Below are positions 57,074-64,000 of a stretch of 64,000 nucleotides of DNA, piece after piece. The notes below the pieces were generated by a model, which saw only the letters and a program-made list of their open reading frames with translations, searched no databases and had not been told where the DNA came from. Where the stretch lies: positions 3,077,501-3,141,500 of the forward strand of contig NZ_FSRB01000001.1 of NCBI RefSeq assembly GCF_900129635.1, written 5' to 3'. Source of the stretch: Singulisphaera sp. GP187 (GTDB lineage: Bacteria; Planctomycetota; Planctomycetia; Isosphaerales; Isosphaeraceae). The translations under genes were made by a program, and so were the position numbers. Every line of letters begins with the position of its first letter. The stretch's first letter is position 1.

Positions 57074-57670
57074 GTGAGAATTGTCCCCGAACCGATAAGA
57101 GAGAAGTCGAGTCGCCGCAACCACCTGGCTGAGAGAGAGGCAAGTGGTCGGGACGGCATTTCGTATGGCGAAGCCGATTCTTCCCGGAACAGACAAGACA
57201 GACGTGTGGAATGGAGCTCCCTGAGTGGATCTCCAACCCAACCCCGCGTGCATGCGAAGTGCGGATCGCAAACCTTCCGGGTCCAAGCCGTTCCCTTCCA
57301 TGGGGCCAGCTTGAGTTCGACGGCGACATGTGCGAGGCCTTGTACCCGAGTTAACGGGAACCCGCAACCCCGGATCTTCCCGCGCCCATCTGAAACATTT
57401 TTCAGAACCACACCAAAACCAGGCCACTCCCCCCTCGTACCACCCTCCCAACCGGCGAACTCCCCCCCCTTCCTGCTTTCGCTCGCCTCTTAAAGGCGAG
57501 CGGGGAGCGTCAGCTCCCTGTCTTCCGCCCGCCTCATATCAAAGTCACCAAGCCTGGAAGCGCCCCTCCCCCACTCGGCCTGAGAGGCGAACGTCCAGTC
57601 GTCCATCCCCCACCCACAATCCCCGCTTGCCTGTGACGTACAGCCTGGACCACCCCAACCTCCGCGCAAC
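57074..57670. other. Upstream region of bamA, no gene seen
   Basis: The stretch should hold the bamA promoter. The open frame running into bamA from 57451 is without a start site and low in complexity. The only structure is the palindrome at 57480-57502. Confidence 0.4.
57480..57502. repeat. CGCTCGCC hairpin, second copy
   Basis: CGCTCGCC (57480-57487) and GGCGAGCG (57495-57502) with loop TCTTAAA; the same stem as the copy after apt at 53995-54017. Confidence 0.65.
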
Positions 57671-57715
57671 AAAAAAACCCACCTTGAGACGGCCTTCCGG
57701 CCGCCCCCTGGTGGG
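57671..57715 (-). terminator. Rho-independent terminator of the DUF1559 gene
   Basis: On the minus strand CCCACC (57715-57710) and GGTGGG (57683-57678) close a long stem with the inner GGCGGCC-GGAA-GGCCGTC. Seven T follow (57677-57671). It lies 60 bases after the stop codon. Confidence 0.9.
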
Positions 57716-57774
57716 CAATCTCCCGCGCCATTCCGCGACGCCAACGACTCCCGTCGTCCCGAACAGAACAAAGA

Positions 57775-58986
57775 TCAGTTCGCGAAGGCGTCCTGGCTGA
57801 GCGGCAACTGGCGAATCCCGAGGGGCAGCTTGCTACCCGCCGGTGTGATCATCTTGGCATAGACCGTCCCATCGATGGTCGAGCTAATGAACCGGGCCTC
57901 ACCGCCGCAGAAGACCATGTTGCAGCCAGAGGGGTGACCGCTGTTCGAGAAGGGGTATGACCCCTTGATCACCGCATTCTGACCACCGTTGATGTAATCG
58001 CCGTTGGTGGCGCTATTGGCATTGGCCTGCTTCCATAAGGTGCTACTGTCATTCGGCGTCGCCGGTGTCACGTACGCGTTCAGCGTGTTAGACGCCCCGC
58101 ATTTCAGCGATGCACCAGCCGTGGCCGTCCCACAAACGTTAGGCGAGCCGATGAACATACAGTAGTTCGGAAGGGGGCAGGCCCAATTGGTGGCTTTGCC
58201 ACCAGAATACGTACCGCCAGTATCGAAACCGGCCAAGGTATTCTCACTGATTAGGAGCGTGTTACTGGCACCGTCGGTGATGCCGCTGGGCGTGGTTTTG
58301 GCATCCCAAGGGAAACTACCTGCCGACGTGCCGAGGAACATCACACCGAGCCGCTGCGCCACGGGTTGCCCCCAATCCAACGCCACAAAGCCAGGAGCCG
58401 GGGTGGCCGAGTTCGGTAGGCCGGCCGTAAAGCTGGTGGAAGAGCCGTGGAAAAGCGAAAAGCCACCGTTGACCACATAGCTCAGGTTCCCTTGGCCAGG
58501 TTGGGCCGAGGTGTCGTCAGGGCAGCGCAGGACCCCAAGAGCGTTGTTGCCAATCGACAGATTCGCGGGTTGCCCCGTGATGTTACTCGTTGGGTAATAG
58601 TAGGGCAGTGTATGATCCCACGCATTGGCAAGATCCTGCTGGTCGAGATAGGGCAAGATGTCCACCACCCAATTCGACAGCCAGTTCGTCACCTGCGTGG
58701 ACGCCGTGGCCGACAAGGAATTGGTAATCGTCGAATCCGCGACGAGGCCGGTCGTCGCCGTCTCATTGAACGTTCCGGCGTTCGGGAACGAATTCTTGGA
58801 CGACGCAAAGTTGATCAGGGCCAGACCGAGGTTCCGCATGTTGTTGACGCACTGGGTCCGGCGGCCCGCTTCGCGTGCGGCGTTGACCGCTGGTAGCAGC
58901 AGCCCAACCAGGACGCCGATGATGCTGATAACCACCAGCAACTCAATCAGCGTAAAACCAAGACGTTGGCGTCGGCGGTGAAGCAT
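57775..58986 (-). CDS. DUF1559 protein with type IV prepilin leader
   Basis: The product has 403 residues. The leader [20 protein letters not shown] is a class III signal (cleavage after Gly, then N-methyl-Phe, Glu at +5). The following [20 protein letters not shown] and [13 protein letters not shown] are the DUF1559 hallmark, a family expanded in planctomycetes; the end has [20 protein letters not shown], the H-X9-DG-like end region. The protein is processed by a prepilin peptidase and is thought to form pseudopili or surface fibres. The ATG at 58986 follows AAAGGA. A strong terminator follows. Confidence 0.95.
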   Translation of the reverse strand: MLHRRRQRLGFTLIELLVVISIIGVLVGLLLPAVNAAREAGRRTQCVNNMRNLGLALINFASSKNSFPNAGTFNETATTGLVADSTITNSLSATASTQVTNWLSNWVVDILPYLDQQDLANAWDHTLPYYYPTSNITGQPANLSIGNNALGVLRCPDDTSAQPGQGNLSYVVNGGFSLFHGSSTSFTAGLPNSATPAPGFVALDWGQPVAQRLGVMFLGTSAGSFPWDAKTTPSGITDGASNTLLISENTLAGFDTGGTYSGGKATNWACPLPNYCMFIGSPNVCGTATAGASLKCGASNTLNAYVTPATPNDSSTLWKQANANSATNGDYINGGQNAVIKGSYPFSNSGHPSGCNMVFCGGEARFISSTIDGTVYAKMITPAGSKLPLGIRQLPLSQDAFAN

Positions 58987-59147
58987 AAAGGGGTCCTTTC
59001 TGACTGGCGCGGTAAGGACGACGGGAGTTGACCTCATATTCTAGCGACTGCGCGTCCCCCAGGACAAGGGACTTCCCATTTCCAACCTGGCAAGTGCCGC
59101 CGAACGCCATCCGCAGGCGGCACCCACCTCGACAGGTTGTCAATCGA

Positions 59148-62100
59148 TCATTCGATTGGCTGGCGATAGACAATGCACTCGCGGAAGTTCCCCGGCGCCT
59201 GCGGGCTGAAGCCCACCGCGCGGGTGCGATCGATGATAAAGAACGAGCGGTAACGGATGTTCGTACCGTTCTGGATATTCAGCTCCGCTCCAAGATGATC
59301 GTGAGCGAGATCAGGAGCGGTGTTGCCCAACGCCGGATCCCCTTGCTTGGTGACCTCAAAAAATCCGACGGTAATCCAGACCGCGTACTGGTGGGTACGG
59401 ACGGTTGTCAAATTTGTGACTTTGTGCAACCAGTCGTACCGGAAAGCAGGGTGCTGGCGGTTGTCATTCTGGGCCCCCGTGGTATTCGCTCCCAGGTAGA
59501 AGTTCGGAACGACCGCAGGGGTTGGGACGCCCAGCAGGATATTTGGGAGCGCCGTGCTTGGGTACGCCGAGATGTCGCTCACGACATTCACGAGGTTATT
59601 GGTCACGATCGAGGTACTATTCGGGTTCTGCCAGTTGATGTACGGATCACCCGAGAATACTTTTGTTCCACCCACTGGGTAGGCGGTCATCCAAGGGGAC
59701 GCGTTCGACGGATAGATCGTCAACCCGCCGGCCGGGGGCATACCAATCGCAATGTTGCCCCAGACATCGGGGAGTTGGAACAGACGTCGAGGCGGAATCG
59801 GTGGGGGCTGTACCGGGTTGTTTTGCGTAAAGAGGTAAGGATTCTTCACGCCCGGATCACCGATGTAGGTCGGGAAAGGCGCCAGTGCGTCGAACTGGTC
59901 GCGGTTGGCCACGTATTTCGCCCACGACGGCAACCAAGGAGCGTAGGGGGTCGAAGTCGTCGGCGGAAGGGTGGCTGGCCGCATCAGAGTATAATTGATA
60001 TCTGGATACGCAAACGAGTGGTACGGGCGCTCCGCCGCCAACTGCGTGGTGCTCAACGTCGTGTTGGGATCGCCCACGTTGCCGGACTGGTGAGCAAACA
60101 GGTAGCCCGAGCCGCCATGCCTCAACTTGAGGAAGTCGCTGAACGCGGCCTTCATCCGGTTGCCGAAGTACGGTACCCCGTTAGTAAAGCTCAGGAGCGG
60201 GTCGAGCGCCATGAAACCCTGATTCGCCATCTGAACGGTGCTAGTTGGCGTACCATAGAAATTGACCTGGGTCACCGCGAGGGGCGTGTTCGCATCCGAG
60301 ATCTGTTGAACGTTAAGGCGAGTGTCCCCCATGTTGTCCAGGTCTTCCTGGCCCGGTGAGTAGGGGGCTGCGGCGATGTTACGAACGTACCCCAGGGTTT
60401 TCAGCCACGACTCGCTCATCACGGAGAAGAAGACTTCTTCGTCCGCGATCAGGTTGATATTGAGTAGGCCGGGCTTGAGATCCTGTCGGGCCCAGTCGTA
60501 GTTCGTCCCCTGCGCGACCGTACCAATCGAGCCATTGGCCGGGCTGGGAACGTCGAGGAACTCGAACATCCGGAACCAACCGGCTTGACTCGGCCCCCCG
60601 ATGTAATGCGGAATTGCAGAGAGGAGGGGATCGGGCGTGCCCACGGCGGTGATGGGGAAGCTGGGATTGAAATTGGAAGGTTGATGGATCGGCGCCGGTC
60701 CGGACGCGGGATCGGGCCACTGCCCAGCCACCGGCACAGTGGCCGCGGTCGGCAGATAGGGGGGAGCGGGTTCCGACTGTGCCGTGTAGAAGAATTCGTC
60801 CATGAGATAGGGGAAGGTACGCGGCTGAGACGTCGTCGGAGCCGTCATCATCGCAGTACCCACGGGTGGCGGCAGAGGGCTACCAGCCGCTGGGGCCGTT
60901 GTCGGCTTCTTGTAGACGGATGGCAATGTCTCCATACCCGTCAAGAAGCCAGCCAGGGGAGGGGTCACGAGAGGTGGAACGCCCACAAGGTTAGAGGAGA
61001 CTTCCACGAATTGCTTGGTGAACAGTCCGGGAGGACACCCGGGAACCATCAGAAGTTCGGCCACACTGGTGAAGTCGCGGTCGTTGAACTGGAAATACTC
61101 CCAGTCATAGTCGTTGGTCGCACCCCCAGCCACCGTTCCGAGCGTGTTATAGATGTCTCCCGTGAGGTCCGCCATACCGTATTTCATTTTGACACTGTTT
61201 GCAGCGCTCGTAGCACGCGAGGTCTGCTCGGAGTAACCGTAAGCAGTCAAACAATAATTCGGCGCAACCCCCGGAGCCAACGCCGGGATCGGTGCCACTG
61301 CGTGGCCACCCCGGAACGGTTGCAACCGCTGCATCGAAAAGAGATCACCAGCGGCCGGAGACCCGGTCACTGTATCGCCCGGGGGCGAGCCCACGCCCTT
61401 CGAAGTGTTATAGATAAATCGAAAGGCGTCGACGACCACCCGGTTCTCATTGGGACGAGCGGGATCGTAGGTCGTATCGAACGGGTTCGCCGGACGACGG
61501 AGATAGAGCCAGTAAAACTGACCAGGGGTGGCCGACGTCAACATCGTCTTCCCGACCAGGTCGATGGTCGCATCGGCCGCCTTCGTAATCGAATCATCGG
61601 CGTTGGGCGCCCTGTCTTGAATCAAGTAGCCGGTGGGAGTGCCCGAGGCAGGAATGGCAGGGATCGGAGTGGTGAGTCCACCAGGATCGACCGTGATCCC
61701 ACTCATGATTTGCTGATCTGAAGTCGTGACACCCTGAATCGACGCGGGAGGGATGATGGTCTGCGGCAATGTCGTGAGCGGGAGCTGTCCCGTGAACGGG
61801 TCGGGACGACCGGTGGGGTCGTCGGGAAGGATAATGAAATCCCAGCCGTCGAGACTCAGGTTACAGGCCGTCGGGTCGGACATGGGGCCGGCGGCCGGGA
61901 CCGTGAGCGTGTTGGCAAGCTCGACCCACATCCGCGGCGCCAATGCCCCCGTGGTCTTCGAGGTGTAGTTGAGGGCGAGAACCTCGGTAATAGCGACCGG
62001 GTTGTACTCCATGCCGTACTGGACGAGGTATGGCGAGTTCACGTTGTCGTAGAGCGGCGAATAGTCGGGGGGAGGCGTGCTGGTCGGATTCGTACGCCAC

Positions 62101-64000
62101 GGCGGCCCGAGCGAGGCGTTACCGACTCCTCCCGACGGTGTGAACGCCAAGGTCGCCGGGCCTTGCGTCGGGCCCGGAGTCGCCACAGCGGCCTTCGTGT
62201 AGTAAACGTCGGTATTGACGAACCGGGTCGCCGTGCCATCGGGATCGCGGAAGTCGATGATGTTGACCACGTACTGGCTCAGTTGGGCAAGCTCTTCAGG
62301 CGTATCGACCGCCTTGGGGGGAAGAATTTGCTTGAGCAGTTGATAAGTCTCGCGAATCCACTTTTGCCGGACCGGTTCGTCGTAGCGGTTCGAGATCGGC
62401 AGTGGGAAGTTGAGGTTGATCTTACGATCGCGATGCGCCAACGACGGAAGTTTCCGCGGAACTGTGTAGGCCGTGCTTGCGGCATTCGCGTCGTAGAACG
62501 TCGCCCTCTGACTCCTGAGAAAGCTCTCGGTGCTGAGGTTGGCGTTCTCCATCGACGGGTACACGATGGACGATGAAGCCAACGTTTTCGGCGAGGCATA
62601 AAACCAGGTGTTACCATATGGGGCGTTGACCGAAGTGACGGTCGGCCATTCCAGGTCGTTCGCCGGATTGTCGTGCGCCCAGACGAAGTTGGTGGGTTCC
62701 CAACTCTCGATGGAGAAGAGGCGACGACGGCGACTCCCGTCTCTCGGATTCGTGAAACTGACCGGGGCCAGGTCCTTCAACCGGCTCGCCAATGACACCC
62801 CGTCGGTGTCTTGCTGACGATAAAGCCACTCCAGGTCGGCCGCACCGAACGGCTGGTCCGCCGGGTGGGGATTGTACAACTGCATCTCATCGGCTTCGTT
62901 GAGATTTGCCGACGAATTACTTGTGTTGACAAACTGATCGTAAGTCGGAACCCAGGGATCATTCGGCGGGCTCAGCGGCGGAATATTGTTGGACGGCATC
63001 CCTCCCATCAGGACCGTGCTAAGCCCGGCGGGGATGAGCGGCCTTCGGTACGATTCAAAACCACGGTAAAGATTGTTGGTCAAATCCACCGGAACGATCT
63101 GACCACTCACGGGGGTCTTATTCAGGGGAGGGGCGGGTTTTCCGATGCCCTGTTCCCAGTAGGAGTTGCTGCCGTAAGGATACCAGATGAAACTCGTCGG
63201 CGTCCCCGGCGCGGTCGCCACCAAGGGCGCAGTCGGCAGAGCTAGTCCAGGCGGTGTCGCCAGCAACAGTCCGGGTGGACGGAAATGCTTGAGAAAGGCG
63301 ACGCGCCCGTAGTCGTCGGCCCCAATGGGAAGCGTAACAGTCGTGCCAACAGGCGTCTTGAAGTTATTGACAAGTCCGTCCCCCATGACGTCGATCGGGG
63401 TCACGAACCGACGCAGACGCTCCACCGGAAGCGCCAACGAACCGCTCGGATCCAGGAAGTCGGCATTTTCGCCGAGCGTAGTGATCACGGCCCCTCCAAC
63501 GCTATTCGTCGGAGTCGTGGCACCCGTCAAATTGGACGGATACCAGTCGAACGCGTTGTAGTTGTCGTCGCGGGCGTCACCGTACCGAGGTGCGGTGCCA
63601 ACCCACTGGCCCGAGACCCCCGCGCGGACCTGGTTTTGATAGTAGTAGGTCGGCGGCAGAAAGGGCCAACCCGGGAGTTGTGGCACCGTCGAAGCCACGG
63701 CAGGCCCCGTCAATGCGATCGGCTGGTCGGCCGGCTCGCCCCAACGGCCGGCGATCGGATCGCTTGTCGTTGTGGAATAGGGAGGCGGACCAGTATGAAT
63801 CACATCCGCGATGTCCATGACACCGTTAGGCAAGTACATCGGCTTGCCGTTGACTACGACGAAATTCTGGTCATCGCTGAGCGGGACGTCGATTCCCATC
63901 GCATTCTTGTATACGGCCGGCGAGCGAGTTCCCGCCAGAAGGTTGCGCAGTTGAGTCAGACTGACCGGCACCCCGGCATTCCCCCACCACTGGCTATTGG
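59148..64000 (-). CDS. Giant pseudopilin-locus-type protein, partial (5' end outside window)
   Basis: At least 1616 residues; the frame stays open through position 64000 (NSQWWGNAGVPVSLTQLRNL), so the real start is outside. The protein is rich in Pro, Thr, Asn, Ala and Tyr, with few charged residues, as in exported proteins. Notable is QYVVNIIDFRDPDGTATRF (near 62240), a motif I associate with planctomycete GspK/PilX-like proteins next to pseudopilin genes, and a second similar passage. It lies directly upstream of the DUF1559 gene on the same strand, 161 bases away, so the two may be co-expressed. The function is unknown; a role in the type II secretion or pseudopilus system is an inference. 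Confidence 0.7.
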   Translation of the reverse strand, partial: NSQWWGNAGVPVSLTQLRNLLAGTRSPAVYKNAMGIDVPLSDDQNFVVVNGKPMYLPNGVMDIADVIHTGPPPYSTTTSDPIAGRWGEPADQPIALTGPAVASTVPQLPGWPFLPPTYYYQNQVRAGVSGQWVGTAPRYGDARDDNYNAFDWYPSNLTGATTPTNSVGGAVITTLGENADFLDPSGSLALPVERLRRFVTPIDVMGDGLVNNFKTPVGTTVTLPIGADDYGRVAFLKHFRPPGLLLATPPGLALPTAPLVATAPGTPTSFIWYPYGSNSYWEQGIGKPAPPLNKTPVSGQIVPVDLTNNLYRGFESYRRPLIPAGLSTVLMGGMPSNNIPPLSPPNDPWVPTYDQFVNTSNSSANLNEADEMQLYNPHPADQPFGAADLEWLYRQQDTDGVSLASRLKDLAPVSFTNPRDGSRRRRLFSIESWEPTNFVWAHDNPANDLEWPTVTSVNAPYGNTWFYASPKTLASSSIVYPSMENANLSTESFLRSQRATFYDANAASTAYTVPRKLPSLAHRDRKINLNFPLPISNRYDEPVRQKWIRETYQLLKQILPPKAVDTPEELAQLSQYVVNIIDFRDPDGTATRFVNTDVYYTKAAVATPGPTQGPATLAFTPSGGVGNASLGPPWRTNPTSTPPPDYSPLYDNVNSPYLVQYGMEYNPVAITEVLALNYTSKTTGALAPRMWVELANTLTVPAAGPMSDPTACNLSLDGWDFIILPDDPTGRPDPFTGQLPLTTLPQTIIPPASIQGVTTSDQQIMSGITVDPGGLTTPIPAIPASGTPTGYLIQDRAPNADDSITKAADATIDLVGKTMLTSATPGQFYWLYLRRPANPFDTTYDPARPNENRVVVDAFRFIYNTSKGVGSPPGDTVTGSPAAGDLFSMQRLQPFRGGHAVAPIPALAPGVAPNYCLTAYGYSEQTSRATSAANSVKMKYGMADLTGDIYNTLGTVAGGATNDYDWEYFQFNDRDFTSVAELLMVPGCPPGLFTKQFVEVSSNLVGVPPLVTPPLAGFLTGMETLPSVYKKPTTAPAAGSPLPPPVGTAMMTAPTTSQPRTFPYLMDEFFYTAQSEPAPPYLPTAATVPVAGQWPDPASGPAPIHQPSNFNPSFPITAVGTPDPLLSAIPHYIGGPSQAGWFRMFEFLDVPSPANGSIGTVAQGTNYDWARQDLKPGLLNINLIADEEVFFSVMSESWLKTLGYVRNIAAAPYSPGQEDLDNMGDTRLNVQQISDANTPLAVTQVNFYGTPTSTVQMANQGFMALDPLLSFTNGVPYFGNRMKAAFSDFLKLRHGGSGYLFAHQSGNVGDPNTTLSTTQLAAERPYHSFAYPDINYTLMRPATLPPTTSTPYAPWLPSWAKYVANRDQFDALAPFPTYIGDPGVKNPYLFTQNNPVQPPPIPPRRLFQLPDVWGNIAIGMPPAGGLTIYPSNASPWMTAYPVGGTKVFSGDPYINWQNPNSTSIVTNNLVNVVSDISAYPSTALPNILLGVPTPAVVPNFYLGANTTGAQNDNRQHPAFRYDWLHKVTNLTTVRTHQYAVWITVGFFEVTKQGDPALGNTAPDLAHDHLGAELNIQNGTNIRYRSFFIIDRTRAVGFSPQAPGNFRECIVYRQPIE

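Noticed and set aside
57074..57451. Upstream extension of bamA to 57451
   Set aside because: No start signal, and the signal peptide begins near 57040; the added residues would bury it.
59028..60359. 443-codon plus-strand frame
   Set aside because: Antisense to the giant protein; Arg-rich shadow composition.
1..64000. CRISPR array
   Set aside because: No regularly spaced direct repeats of 20-40 bases seen anywhere.
1..64000. rRNA genes
   Set aside because: No rRNA-like conserved stretches noticed.

Overview
The window looks like a planctomycete chromosome, probably Isosphaeraceae-like. It has high GC, a DUF1559 protein with a type IV prepilin leader, a very long protein next to it carrying the IDFRDPDG-type motif I associate with planctomycete pseudopilin loci, a DUF6655-like lipoprotein, a BamA homologue with a Pro-rich linker, and many ISAzo13, ISKra4, IS701, IS630 and IS66 type transposases. 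Taxonomy is inferred from gene content only.

Layout. (1) 1-9.1 kb is a decayed, gene-poor accessory stretch holding a frameshifted transposase, an IS3-like relic and a broken RecQ-like helicase. (2) 9.1-22.9 kb is a mobile-element pile-up. A small XRE regulator and a membrane protein are followed by a group II intron (minus strand, about 10.5-15.2 kb) whose reverse transcriptase is split by a 2.73 kb serine-recombinase element. Next comes an ISKra4-like element (about 16.2-20.6 kb) with two ISAzo13-type elements nested inside it, each with a readable 3 bp target duplication, then a small membrane protein and an IS701-like element. (3) 22.9-29.9 kb is one minus-strand operon of nine genes: DUF1257 (Ycf35-like), DUF2997, a small protein, a Ycf46-like AAA+ ATPase, a DUF3150-like coiled-coil protein, two small proteins (one a zinc ribbon), a divergent DnaN-like sliding-clamp protein and a last small protein. 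A 161 bp MITE-like element with 21 bp inverted repeats and an 8 bp target duplication sits in its middle. (4) 31.1-47.7 kb is a genomic island ending at tRNA-Leu(UAA) with its tyrosine integrase. It carries a translationally coupled operon: SIS-HAD fusion, PRTase-CE-like phosphoribosyltransferase, ORC/CDC6-like P-loop ATPase, an unknown Rossmann-like protein (interrupted by an IS630-type element but exactly restorable), a PfkB sugar kinase and a HEPN-like protein. After it come a frameshifted McrA-like HNH endonuclease, three small cargo genes, a truncated DUF4357 nuclease and an IS66 relic. (5) 47.7-64 kb is ordinary core chromosome: gamma-glutamyltranspeptidase, parvulin-type isomerase, lipoprotein, adenine phosphoribosyltransferase, BamA (frameshifted at a G run), DUF1559 and the start-less end of a giant protein.

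How the genes may work together. The 31-41 kb operon combines sugar-phosphate, PRPP and kinase chemistry with a P-loop ATPase and a HEPN protein, next to a restriction-type nuclease in an integrase-borne island. This suggests a nucleotide- or sugar-based conflict (defence) system. The 23-30 kb operon pairs an AAA+ ATPase with a clamp-fold protein, which resembles a clamp and clamp-loader pair although function is not shown. Several single-base frameshifts lie in homopolymers, including one in the probably essential bamA, so assembly error is a live alternative for some pseudogene calls.
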